Source: Burkholderiales bacterium (GTDB lineage: Bacteria; Pseudomonadota; Gammaproteobacteria; Burkholderiales; Burkholderiaceae_C). Taken from it: a DNA stretch of 61,164 bases. Location of the stretch: NCBI GenBank assembly GCA_026954015.1, contig JAIXLP010000094.1:1-61164 (forward strand), written 5' to 3'. How positions within the stretch are numbered: the stretch's first letter is position 1; every line of letters starts with the position of its first letter. A program made the position numbers and the translations under genes. The notes beneath the pieces are model-generated. The model saw only the letters and a list, made by a program, of their open reading frames with translations. It did not search any database and was not told where the DNA came from. Below are positions 45,558 to 55,472 of the stretch, in pieces.

Positions 45558-45565
45558 CGCCGCCG

Positions 45566-46264
45566 CTACGGCGCGTCGAAGCCGCGCATCTCGCCCCAGA
45601 CGTCGAACGGATCGCGCTCGGTGCGCAGGGCGTTGACCGGCTCGGCCTCGTCGGCCCAGCCCAGCGCCATGCCGATTGCGAGCATGCGCGACTCGGGCAG
45701 CCCGAGGAACTCCTTGACGGCGCGCGAGCAGCGCGCCCAATAAGCCTGCGGGCAGGTCGCCAGCCCCTGCTCGGCAGCGAGCAGCATGAGGTTTTGCGCG
45801 TACATGCCCAGATCGACCCACTGCGGCAGGCCCATGCGCCGCTCGACGCTGATGAACACCGCCACGGGCGCGCCGAACAGCGCCGCATTCCTGAGCATCT
45901 GGCGCTCGCGCGCGGGTTTGTCATCGCGCGCAATGCCCACGATGTCATAGAGCTGCATGCCATTGCGCCAGCGCCGCGTGCGCCAGGGCTCGGGCAGCTG
46001 CGGGGGATAGACCGCGTACTCGGGCTCGGCCTGGAGCGGCGCGTCCGCCACGCGGGCGAGCAACTGCGCAAGCGGCGCACCCGCGAGCGCATGCACGTGC
46101 CACGGCTGCAGGTTGCCCCCCGAGGGCGCGCGCGCCGCCAGCTCCAGGATGCCGCGCACCATGGCCGCCGGGGGCACGTCCGGCTTGAATGCGCGCGCCG
46201 ACAGGCGCTGGCGGATGGCTTGCGAGACATTCATCGTTCGCGGCGGGTCGGTACGGGAAGTCAT
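45566..46264 (-). CDS. Nitroreductase-family NAD(P)H-flavin oxidoreductase
   Basis: The 232-residue protein is of the NfnB/NfsA fold. RLSARAFKPDVPP and ARAPSGGNLQPWHVHA form the FMN-binding N-terminal part, LMLLAAEQGLATCPQAYWA the middle, and LGWADEAEPVN the end. It reduces quinones, nitroaromatics or similar substrates using FMN. Two starts are possible: 46264 (preferred) or 46234. It ends only 8 bp from the ahcY promoter region, which reads in the same direction. The substrate is unknown; a link with the upstream aromatic genes cannot be claimed. Confidence 0.85.
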   Translation of the reverse strand: MTSRTDPPRTMNVSQAIRQRLSARAFKPDVPPAAMVRGILELAARAPSGGNLQPWHVHALAGAPLAQLLARVADAPLQAEPEYAVYPPQLPEPWRTRRWRNGMQLYDIVGIARDDKPARERQMLRNAALFGAPVAVFISVERRMGLPQWVDLGMYAQNLMLLAAEQGLATCPQAYWARCSRAVKEFLGLPESRMLAIGMALGWADEAEPVNALRTERDPFDVWGEMRGFDAP

Positions 46265-46463
46265 GATCCTACGAGACAGCCGGCGTCCGCGCCACGCCAA
46301 CGGCACCCATTCCCGTGCCGCGCCCCAGTCACAAAAAAAGCACCCTCGATCACGGCCAGAATGACTTTTGGCACTGGCGCGCCCGGATGCCGGCTCCTAC
46401 GATGGCCGTGCAGCATGCACACGAACACCTGCAGCGCACCGACACAAACGAGGAGAGGCCGCC

Positions 46464-49400
46464 ATGAACTCGGCGTGGTACCCGCGAAGCTGGAAATGGC
46501 TCGTCGCAAGCTGCCTGTCGGCGCTGCTGCTCGCCTGCGGCGGTGGTGACGATGCACCGCCGCCTCCCACGCCGTGGCAGGCCACTATCGGCGTGGCCGG
46601 TGGCGAAGTGACGGGGCCCGATGGGGTCAAGATCATCGTGCCCGAGGGCGCGTTCACGCAGGACACCACGGTGCGCGTGGCGCGCAACAGCAGCGACACG
46701 CCCGAGGTCGGGGGCCTGCGCCTGCTCACGCCGATCTACCAGGTGACGCCGCACGGCGGCGATTTCGAGTCACCCGCGCGCATCCTGATTCCCTTCAACG
46801 CCGCTGACCGGCACTCGGATACCGCGCCCGTCATCATCCGCACCCAGCCCGGTGCCGACCACTGGGAAGTGCTGCAAACCGACGTTGACGGCGGCCTGGC
46901 GGCAGCCGACAGCTTCGGCTTCTCCTACTACGCCGTGGGCGAGTGCTACGTGGCGCGCGACTACACCGTCGGAGGGGGGGATCCGATCGCCAGTTGCCCC
47001 TCGGGCCATACGCTGCGGCTGCAGATGCGCGATGCCGGCGGCAATCCGGTGGCGATACTGCGCAGCAACTTCGGCACCTTGCAGCCGATGCTGACCATCA
47101 CCGAGCCCACCCCGGTCGTCGTGCAACTGGACTGGCTGCGCCCGCCCGGTACCAGCCGCACCGACAGGATCGAGCTGGGCGTCACGTCCAAGAAGCCGGC
47201 CGGGCTGGTCAAGGACCTGCAGGTCAACCACAACACGTTCTCCCTCGTCGCCGGAGACATCATCGACCCGTCCGACTACACGGGCGCCCTGGCGCCCGGC
47301 GGGCAGCGCGTGAACATATCGGCTTACGCCTCGTACGAGTTCGACGCCTTCTATCCGGCCTGCCTGTGCTTCAGGCCCACGTCATGGATCTACAGCACCC
47401 ATCTGCTGCTCAAGGCCGTGAGCCCCGGCACGGCGCCCATCATCAACCAGCAGCCCGCGAACCAGTCGGTGCTGCAAGGCGAGAGCGCAAGCTTCAGCGT
47501 GATGGCCAGCGGTGCCCGCCTGAGCTACCAGTGGCAGCGCAGCGCACCGGGCGCGAGCACGTTCGCCGACCTGCCGGGCGCAACGTCCTCCAGCCTTGTG
47601 ACTGGCGCCGCCACGACGGCCGACAGCGGCGCGCGCTACCGCGTGCATGTGTGCGCGGCAGGTGCCTCCAGGCCCTGCGTGGACAGCGACGCAGCGACGC
47701 TTACCGTGAGCAAAACACAGGTGATGCCCGGCTTCACGCTGCAGCCCGCTTCGATTTCGATCGTGACGGGGCAGACGGCCTCGTTCAGCGTGCGCGCCAG
47801 CGGCGAGCCCGCGCCGACGGTGCAGTGGTACCGCGCAGGCGCTTCCGGTGACGTGGCGGTGGGCTCGACATGCCCCGCGGACCCATCGGGGACGACGGAG
47901 TGCCACTACACCACGCCGGTGCTGGACGAATCCGACTCCGGCAGCGAGTTCTACGCTCGGGCCGAGAACACCATGGGGCATGCGCAGAGCGTTCGTGCGA
48001 AGGTCACGGTGACATCCGAGGCCGTGGCACCGACGCTGGACGTCAACCTGTCCAACCAGAGCGTGGGCAGCGGCGGCAGCGCCACCTTCACCGTGGAGGT
48101 CTCGGGCACCGCTCCGATCTCCTACCAGTGGTATCGCGACGGCCAGCCGATTCCCGGCGCCAACGGCGCCACGCTCACGCTGGACAACCTGAGCTCCGCC
48201 GACGACGGCGCAACGATCTACGTCGTCGTGACCAACGCAGGGGGCAGCGCCACCAGCAATACGGTCACCCTCTCGGTGCACGCACCCGTCTGCAGCGCGC
48301 CGGTGCAGATCAACGATACGGCATACGCTGCCGTGCCCGCCACGCTGCTCATGGACTCCACAGGCAATGCCACGGCGCTATGGTCGCAGAATCTGGCCAT
48401 CGGCTCACCCATGCAGTTGCGCGGCAGCCGCTACAACGTTGGCAATGGGACCTGGAATCCACTTCCCGCAATGGGGGCAAGGAGCGGTACCGTTTCGTCC
48501 GCCGGTCCGGACGGCGCAGGCGGGCTGCTGATGCTCGTGCAGGACGACTCGACGTACTTCTACAGGGTGCTCCACTACGGTGCGGACGGCAGTTGGAGTG
48601 AGCCCGCCGGTTGGGCTGGTTCAACGGGTTCCAAGGTAGCAGCATCGGTCGCGGTAAATGGCACTGCGGTCACCGTCTGGGTTGACTCCACAGACCCCGA
48701 CTCCTTGTACGCCCAGCGCTACGAAGAGGGTGCCTGGAGCGGCGATCCCGTTCGTCTCAACACGGCGGCCACCTTGATCTCTCATCCCCTGGTCGCGCAG
48801 AACTCGAGCGGCAAGGCGGTCGCCGCCTGGATCCAACGCACCAACGGTGACGAACACGGTCACTCGCCCCACTACCACGTATGGTCCAGCCAGTACGATG
48901 GCAGTGCATGGAGCACACCGCAAAACATTGGCGGCGTGGAAATTCCAACCCTCACCCAGCTCGCCATGAACGAGGCTGGCCAGGCGGTCGTAACCTGGAG
49001 CGACTCCCACGACGATAGCGATTTCCACATGGCCGCCCGCTATGTCAATGGCTCCTGGGGTGCCGCCGTCGCCTTGGATCAGTCTGCGGATGATGCAAAT
49101 GACTTCATGAACTCGCATCAGACCGACATCGATCCCAACGGAGCCATCGTGTCCGTCTGGCGGCGCGGCCAGACCATCCATGCGCGACGCTACGCGGCCG
49201 GCGCGTGGGGGCCGGCGATCATGCTGAACCAGCCTGCGGGCATCGTGGACGAACCCCGTCTGTCCCTCGCTCCCAATGGCAGCGCCCTCATTGCGTGGAG
49301 CACGCTGGAGGATCTCAGCACCGGCGATACCATCATCCACGTCAACAGGATGGCGCCCGACGGCACATGGTCAGGGCAGGAGCAAGTGACCCGCTACACG

Positions 49401-49523
49401 GACGGCAGCCAGGTCGCCGACGCCCTAGCCGCGCTGCATACCACCGGCGCTTTCACATTGATTTGGTCGCGAAGCCCGTCCCAAGGTTCGCAGGAGCGGG
49501 TCGAGGCAGTCGATTGCCACTGA
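46464..49523 (+). CDS. Large lipoprotein with three Ig-like domains and a predicted beta-propeller
   Basis: The 1019-residue protein starts at 46464 (GAGGAG upstream) with a lipobox LLLAC and a GGGDD after the cysteine. The first domain (about 40-160) has a VAGGEVTGPDGVKIIVPEGAF phrase like ZU5 domains. Three Ig-like modules follow (about 325-420, 425-525 and 528-610) with repeats of LSYQWQRS, TVQWYRAG and ISYQWYRDG. From about 625 to the end there are some eight repeats of about 52 residues, each with a hydrophobic-W core (ATALWSQ, VTVWVD, VAAWIQ, VVTWSD, VSVWRR, LIAWST, TLIWSRS). It is probably exported to the outer membrane surface and works in adhesion or matrix binding; the function is not recognised. 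Confidence 0.75.
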   Translation: MNSAWYPRSWKWLVASCLSALLLACGGGDDAPPPPTPWQATIGVAGGEVTGPDGVKIIVPEGAFTQDTTVRVARNSSDTPEVGGLRLLTPIYQVTPHGGDFESPARILIPFNAADRHSDTAPVIIRTQPGADHWEVLQTDVDGGLAAADSFGFSYYAVGECYVARDYTVGGGDPIASCPSGHTLRLQMRDAGGNPVAILRSNFGTLQPMLTITEPTPVVVQLDWLRPPGTSRTDRIELGVTSKKPAGLVKDLQVNHNTFSLVAGDIIDPSDYTGALAPGGQRVNISAYASYEFDAFYPACLCFRPTSWIYSTHLLLKAVSPGTAPIINQQPANQSVLQGESASFSVMASGARLSYQWQRSAPGASTFADLPGATSSSLVTGAATTADSGARYRVHVCAAGASRPCVDSDAATLTVSKTQVMPGFTLQPASISIVTGQTASFSVRASGEPAPTVQWYRAGASGDVAVGSTCPADPSGTTECHYTTPVLDESDSGSEFYARAENTMGHAQSVRAKVTVTSEAVAPTLDVNLSNQSVGSGGSATFTVEVSGTAPISYQWYRDGQPIPGANGATLTLDNLSSADDGATIYVVVTNAGGSATSNTVTLSVHAPVCSAPVQINDTAYAAVPATLLMDSTGNATALWSQNLAIGSPMQLRGSRYNVGNGTWNPLPAMGARSGTVSSAGPDGAGGLLMLVQDDSTYFYRVLHYGADGSWSEPAGWAGSTGSKVAASVAVNGTAVTVWVDSTDPDSLYAQRYEEGAWSGDPVRLNTAATLISHPLVAQNSSGKAVAAWIQRTNGDEHGHSPHYHVWSSQYDGSAWSTPQNIGGVEIPTLTQLAMNEAGQAVVTWSDSHDDSDFHMAARYVNGSWGAAVALDQSADDANDFMNSHQTDIDPNGAIVSVWRRGQTIHARRYAAGAWGPAIMLNQPAGIVDEPRLSLAPNGSALIAWSTLEDLSTGDTIIHVNRMAPDGTWSGQEQVTRYTDGSQVADALAALHTTGAFTLIWSRSPSQGSQERVEAVDCH

Positions 49524-49603
49524 GGCCGAAACCCTGCGGCGCAGGCAGCCCAACCGCACACGAGCAGCTTCAGGCCGAGTCGACCGCAACCGGGCGACGC
49601 GGA

Positions 49604-50065
49604 TCAATCCGCGCCGTCATCCACCTCGGGCGGCTGCACGTGCTTGACCACCGTCACCGGCACGCTCGCGCGCTGCACCACCGCCTGCGACACCGACCCG
49701 AGGAAGGCGCCACGCAGACCGCCAAGCCCGCGTGCGCCGACGACGAGCAGGTCGCAGCCGCAGTTCTCCGCCATGTCGACGATCGTCGCGGCGGGCGAAC
49801 CCAGCGCGATTTCGGTTTCGAAGGGCACCTGCGCCTGCTGGACCAGCGCCACCGCGGACGCGAGCAAGTCCTGCCCCGCTTCGACGCTGGCGCGCGCAAT
49901 CGCGTCGGCGTCGCGCGTGGCGAGCTCCAGGAACGACGCCTCCTCCTGCACGTGGCCGAGCACCAGCGTGGCCTGCAGGCTGCCTTCGCGCACCAGCTTG
50001 AGCGCGTGGCGCACCGCGTCCAGCGCCAGTTCCGATCCGTCCACCGCCACCAGGATTTTGAGCAT
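49604..50065 (-). CDS. Universal stress protein (UspA family)
   Basis: The 153-residue single-domain USP starts MLKILVAVDGSELALDAV and has LLVVGARGLGGLRGAFLGSVSQAVVQ. This is the G-2x-G-9x-G(S) ATP-binding motif, so it probably binds ATP. GGAG is placed 7 nt before the ATG at 50065. It converges on the large lipoprotein gene, 80 bp apart. Role in stress survival is known for the family, not shown here. Confidence 0.92.
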   Translation of the reverse strand: MLKILVAVDGSELALDAVRHALKLVREGSLQATLVLGHVQEEASFLELATRDADAIARASVEAGQDLLASAVALVQQAQVPFETEIALGSPAATIVDMAENCGCDLLVVGARGLGGLRGAFLGSVSQAVVQRASVPVTVVKHVQPPEVDDGAD

Positions 50066-50102
50066 CCGCGTCTCCGTCATGCATGTGTTCGTGCCAGTGT
50101 AG

Positions 50103-51317
<1,215 letters not shown>

Positions 51318-51344
51318 GGCAGGGCGCCAGGGCAATAGGCCGAT

Positions 51345-52883
51345 ATGACCCTACCAGCGCGCCACGTTCATCGGGACAATGGAGCGCCTCGCAGCGCCGC
51401 CGTCTCCCTTTTCGCATCGATGTTCGCCCAGACCACGCCCATGACTGCCAGGCCGATGCACTGGCGCGAGTTGCTGGCGTTGCTGCTGTGCGTGTTCCTC
51501 GCCTGCCTGGCCGGGATCGCGACGCGGCCGATCGCGTTCATGGCCACGTTCTGGCCCGCCAACGGGCTGCTGCTCGGGCTGCTGCTGCGCAACCCGGGCT
51601 GGGCCTTGACGCCGCTCGCCTGGGGCATGGCCTACCTGGGGTATCTGATGGCCGACGCACTCACCGGCGCCGGCTGGCAGAACAACCTCGTGATCAATGC
51701 GATCAACATGGTCGGCGTGTACGCGGGCTGGCGTTTCCTCTCGCGACAGGGACCGGCCACCCTCGGGTTCCGGCGCCAGCGTTCGGTGCTGCTGATACTC
51801 GTGGGCTGCATGATCTCGGCGCTCACGAGCGGTGTGCTCGGCACCTGGGCACGCAGCCTGTTTTTCGAGTCCTCGACATGGGAAACCTTCGCCATGTGGA
51901 CGACGGGCGAAGCATTCAACCTCATCCTCGCGGTGCCCCTGGTGCTTGCCGCGCCGCGCGGCTGGCTTTGGCAATGGCCCTGGGCCAAGGTGCTCGCGCC
52001 GCTGCGCCGCGCCTGGGGGCTGCCGCTGGTGGCGCTGTTCGCCTCCGAAGCCGTGGCCTACCTGCTCGGCGGCCCCGGTGCGCTGGGCTTTGCCGTTCCG
52101 GCGATGGTCTGGTGCGCGATGGTCTATGGCGTGTTTCCCACGGCGCTGCTCAATCTGGTCACGGCGCTCTGGGGTACCGCGGCGATGACGCAGCTGGGGC
52201 TCAGCTTCGTGCCGCAGCACGTGCACGACGCGGTGTCGTTTCGCGTCGGCGTGGCGATGCTGTCGCTGGCGCCACTGGCGGTCGCCACGGCGCACACGCT
52301 GCACAAGCAGACGCTGCAGATACTGCACCGCGCGGTGAACCACGACTTCCTGACGGGCGCGCTCTCACGCCGCGCGCTGATGGAACGCGGAGACCAGCAA
52401 CTGCAGCGCCTGCAGCGCGAAGGCACACCGGTGGCCACGCTGATGCTCGACCTGGACCACTTCAAGCGCGTGAACGACCAGTGGGGGCATGCACAGGGCG
52501 ACCTCGTGCTGCAGCAGTTCGCGTCGCTCATCACGCGCAACCTGCGCCCAGGCGAGCTCTTCGGGCGCATCGGGGGCGAAGAGTTCGCCCTGTTGCTGCC
52601 CAACACCACGCGTGAGCAGGCGCTCGGCGTCAGCGAACGCCTGTGCACGCAATTGCGCGAACACGTTTTCCACAGCGAAACCGGCCAGGGCATCGCGATG
52701 ACCATGAGCATAGGCCTGCACGCCGCGCAGGCCGGACACGACAGCTACCAGCTCGGCGACATGCTGGCGCGCGCTGACGCCGCGCTGTACCTGGCCAAAA
52801 CCTCGGGGCGCGACCAGGTGCAGGTATACGAAGGCGAGCGGATGACGCCGCTGCGCCGCCACAGCCCGGTCGCGGCGACTTGA
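51345..52883 (+). CDS. Diguanylate cyclase with MASE1 sensor domain
   Basis: The 512-residue inner-membrane protein has a MASE1-type membrane domain (about 45-330, with eight or so segments) and a C-terminal GGDEF domain (about 340-500). The active site is RIGGEEF, so c-di-GMP synthesis is likely. The upstream inhibitory site reads RPGE where RxxD is usual, so product inhibition may be weak. Three start codons are possible (51345, 51420, 51441); none has a strong ribosome site. c-di-GMP commonly raises exopolysaccharide output, which may link it to the locus at the left of the window; that is inference. Confidence 0.85.
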   Translation: MTLPARHVHRDNGAPRSAAVSLFASMFAQTTPMTARPMHWRELLALLLCVFLACLAGIATRPIAFMATFWPANGLLLGLLLRNPGWALTPLAWGMAYLGYLMADALTGAGWQNNLVINAINMVGVYAGWRFLSRQGPATLGFRRQRSVLLILVGCMISALTSGVLGTWARSLFFESSTWETFAMWTTGEAFNLILAVPLVLAAPRGWLWQWPWAKVLAPLRRAWGLPLVALFASEAVAYLLGGPGALGFAVPAMVWCAMVYGVFPTALLNLVTALWGTAAMTQLGLSFVPQHVHDAVSFRVGVAMLSLAPLAVATAHTLHKQTLQILHRAVNHDFLTGALSRRALMERGDQQLQRLQREGTPVATLMLDLDHFKRVNDQWGHAQGDLVLQQFASLITRNLRPGELFGRIGGEEFALLLPNTTREQALGVSERLCTQLREHVFHSETGQGIAMTMSIGLHAAQAGHDSYQLGDMLARADAALYLAKTSGRDQVQVYEGERMTPLRRHSPVAAT

Positions 52884-52893
52884 GGCCGCGCCG

Positions 52894-53934
52894 CTACGCC
52901 GTGCGCGCAGCTTCGCCACACGCCGGGCAATAGCGCACGAAGGCATTGTGGCGCGCGTTGCAGTGCCCGCAGTGCACGAACAGCCCGATGCCGCAGTGCG
53001 GGCAAAAATCCGTCCGGCCATCCTTCAGATCGACTGCCCGCTCACAGCCCGGGCACGCCCCCTTGGCCAGGCGCGCCTGCGCCACGTCGTAGTCGAGCGC
53101 GCGGCGCCGCTCGGTTTCGGGTTGCTGCTCGGCGCTGCGCTGGCGCTCCAGATAGCGCTGCAGCCCCACAATCGCATAGCGCCCCGCAAGCACCGTGACG
53201 ACCACGCCCACGCCGTAACGCACATAACCGCCGTAATCGGGCAGATAGGGCACGAGCTCGACGAAGAACGCGAACACGGCAAAGCCGATGAAGCCCCAGA
53301 CAAAGGGCCACCAGGTGCTCCGGCGCTTCTTCGCAAACAACCAGCCCGCGACCACCAGCAAGGGCAGCGTGAGCGCCAGGCGGTAGAGAAACACCTGCAG
53401 CTCGCGTCTATCCTGCGCGGCCCGCAGGCGCACGCGCCCGGCTGCCTCCAGCGTCGCCAGCTGCGCACGCGCCGCCTGCGCGCTCTGGCGCGCATCGAGC
53501 AGCGCCTGCTGCTGCGCCTGCATCGCCTGCCGCGCCTGCAGCTCATGCGCGCCCAGGGTGTCGAGCGCCTGCATGCGCGTGAGCACCTGCGGGTCGTGCT
53601 CGGAGCGCTGGGTGGCGCTGCGCGCCGCGCGCCAGTTGTCGAAGCTCTCGCGTTCGGAGCTCGTGACCGCGCGTGCACGGTTGTAGGCAAGTTCCGCCTG
53701 CGCAAGCTGCGCCTGCGCCTGATCCTGCGCCGCAGTGGCTTGCCGCACCTGCTCGCGCAGCGGCGCAACGCGCGCCATGTCCAGAAAATCGTCGAGCACC
53801 GGCGGCGCCTGGGTATGTGACAGATCGCCCACCACCGCACCGCCCAGCCCGATCAGGAAACCCGCGAAGGCCAGCGCCACCAGCCACAAACCGCGGCGAA
53901 ACCACCGCTCGGAAAGCCGCAATGCCTTGCTCAT
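52894..53934 (-). CDS. Zinc-ribbon membrane protein with coiled coil
   Basis: The 346-residue protein has an N-terminal membrane segment (about 15-38), an Ala/Gln/Arg-rich coiled coil (about 55-170), two to three membrane segments (about 185-275) and a cytoplasmic C-terminus. The tail has four CxxC pairs (CPGC, CPHC, CGHC, CPAC), forming two zinc ribbons. The layout suggests a membrane-bound scaffold; no enzymatic motif is visible and I do not recognise the family. It converges on the cyclase gene. Confidence 0.7.
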   Translation of the reverse strand: MSKALRLSERWFRRGLWLVALAFAGFLIGLGGAVVGDLSHTQAPPVLDDFLDMARVAPLREQVRQATAAQDQAQAQLAQAELAYNRARAVTSSERESFDNWRAARSATQRSEHDPQVLTRMQALDTLGAHELQARQAMQAQQQALLDARQSAQAARAQLATLEAAGRVRLRAAQDRRELQVFLYRLALTLPLLVVAGWLFAKKRRSTWWPFVWGFIGFAVFAFFVELVPYLPDYGGYVRYGVGVVVTVLAGRYAIVGLQRYLERQRSAEQQPETERRRALDYDVAQARLAKGACPGCERAVDLKDGRTDFCPHCGIGLFVHCGHCNARHNAFVRYCPACGEAARTA

Positions 53935-53952
53935 GACTGCTCCAGAATTCTC

Positions 53953-54003
53953 GGTTTTTGTAGCTTGCAGCGCTTGCTACACAAGCGCTGGAGGCCGATT
54001 TTA
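53953..54003 (+). repeat. Dispersed palindromic repeat, copy B
   Basis: Arms CAGCGCTTG/CAAGCGCTG around CTACA, flanked by TTTTTGTAGCTTG on the left and GAGGCCGATTTT on the right. This is the same orientation as the degenerate copy at 6024-6066. It lies in the gap between the zinc-ribbon and PAS genes. Confidence 0.8.
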
Positions 54004-54052
54004 TGCATAACATTGTTGTCCGCTGCGCAAGGGATAGCCCCCCTGCCGCACA

Positions 54053-54484
54053 ATGCAACGCATGAGCACCGAACCGTTGGCAAGCATCCCCTGGGAGCGC
54101 ATCGTCGCCGATGTCGGCGACGCGCTGATCTACATCGACCGCGAGGGCGTGATCCGCGCGTGGAACGCACAGGCGCAGGCGCTGTTCGGCTTCGACCCGA
54201 GCGAAGCGCTGGGGCAGAGCGTGGACCTCATCATTCCGACCCACCTGCGCGAGGCGCACTGGCGCGGCTTTCGGCGCGCGATCGAACACGGCCACACGCA
54301 CAGCAGCGAAGTGCGCACGACGCGCGGCGTGCACAAGACGGGGCGCAAGCTCTACGTGGACATGAGCTTTGCGATCGTCACCGACGGCCACGGCCAGGCG
54401 CTCGGCTCGGTGGCCATGGCGCGCGACGCCACCGCCCGCTACCTCGCCGAGCAGCAGGCGCGGCGCAGCGCAGCCGGCGGGTAG
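54053..54484 (+). CDS. Stand-alone PAS-domain protein
   Basis: The 143-residue protein consists of one PAS domain: DALIYIDREGVIRAWNAQAQALFGF, ALGQSVDLIIPTHLREAHWRGF and a FAIVTDGHGQALGSVAMARDATARY C-cap. There is no output domain. It may sense redox state or a small ligand and pass it to a partner. Start at 54053 or 54062. It converges on the FAH-like gene. Confidence 0.78.
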   Translation: MQRMSTEPLASIPWERIVADVGDALIYIDREGVIRAWNAQAQALFGFDPSEALGQSVDLIIPTHLREAHWRGFRRAIEHGHTHSSEVRTTRGVHKTGRKLYVDMSFAIVTDGHGQALGSVAMARDATARYLAEQQARRSAAGG

Positions 54485-54494
54485 CGCTCAGCGT

Positions 54495-55400
54495 TCAGGC
54501 GGCGACAGGCGGCGCCGCGAGCTCGCGCGTGATTGCGCCCAGCGGGCGCTCGCCATCCGCCATCCGGGCTTCAACGTGCAGCGCGTCGCCCGGCTGCAGC
54601 CAGTCGGTCGTCGGGGCGCCGTCGCGCCGCGCCTCGGCGTCGCGCTTGTCCGCCAGGCTGCAGTAGCCGCGGGCCGCATCCGGGCTGCGCACCGGCAGCG
54701 CGCCGATCACGCTGCCCGCGGCAATGCCGCGATGCCGGGCCAGTTGCGCGATCAGGCCGCCAAAGTCGTGCGCCATGCCTGCATCGGTCTCGCACAGCCC
54801 GAGCTTGCGGCCACGCACCAGCACCTGCAGCGTGAGCGCGGCGCGCGCGCCCCGCCAGGCGTCGCCCAGATCGTCGGGCGTGACCGCGACCGGCCCGAAC
54901 GCGGCGTCCAGCGTCTCGCGCCCACTGCGCAGCACCAGCGCACACATCAGCAGCCGCACGCCCTCGCCCGCCTGCTCGGGCAGCGCGCCGGGCGCCACGT
55001 CCCCGGTGATGACCGCAAGCCCCGCCGCGCAGTCGAGCGCCGACACGTCGGCGGCGGGCGACCACGCACCGCAGGGCGGCGCGAACGCATCGCCCGCGCC
55101 GTGTTCGAGCACCAGGGGGTCCCCCGCCGCGCCCGGGTACGCAGTGGCCGACACCCAGCGATGGGTGCGCGGCAGCGGCGCGAGGCACTGCGCCGCATCG
55201 AAGGGGAAGGCGTGGCGCGCGCGGTGCGCGTTCAGCTCGTCGTAGAGCGTCTGCAACTGCGGCGCAAGGAAATTCCAGTCTTCCAGCACCTGCTGCAGGC
55301 GGCTAGCAATGCCGCTCGCATAATGGGCCTGCGTCAGGTCGCGCGACACGACGACCAATTGACCATCGCGCGATCCGTCGCGGTAGCTTGCCAATTTCAC
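54495..55400 (-). CDS. Fumarylacetoacetate hydrolase-family protein, catalytic site degenerate
   Basis: The 301-residue protein starts at GTG 55400 with VKLASYRDGSRDGQLVVVSRDL, the usual opening of FAH proteins of Burkholderiales. It keeps AVITGDV and FGPVAVTPDDLGDAW. Where active members have DFEAEVAV (metal-binding E-x-E) it has DCAAGLAV, and the following VNDVSLR segment with the metal aspartate is CALVLR. The later SGTVSN stretch reads IGALPV. All metal ligands therefore look lost; it is probably inactive, or a paralogue with a new role. Confidence 0.8.
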   Translation of the reverse strand: MKLASYRDGSRDGQLVVVSRDLTQAHYASGIASRLQQVLEDWNFLAPQLQTLYDELNAHRARHAFPFDAAQCLAPLPRTHRWVSATAYPGAAGDPLVLEHGAGDAFAPPCGAWSPAADVSALDCAAGLAVITGDVAPGALPEQAGEGVRLLMCALVLRSGRETLDAAFGPVAVTPDDLGDAWRGARAALTLQVLVRGRKLGLCETDAGMAHDFGGLIAQLARHRGIAAGSVIGALPVRSPDAARGYCSLADKRDAEARRDGAPTTDWLQPGDALHVEARMADGERPLGAITRELAAPPVAA

Positions 55401-55472
55401 TGTTGTTTCCACGTCGGCCCGTTGCCGACGCGCCCATGAATTCCGCCAGCGCACGAGCATAGCGCCCGCCGC

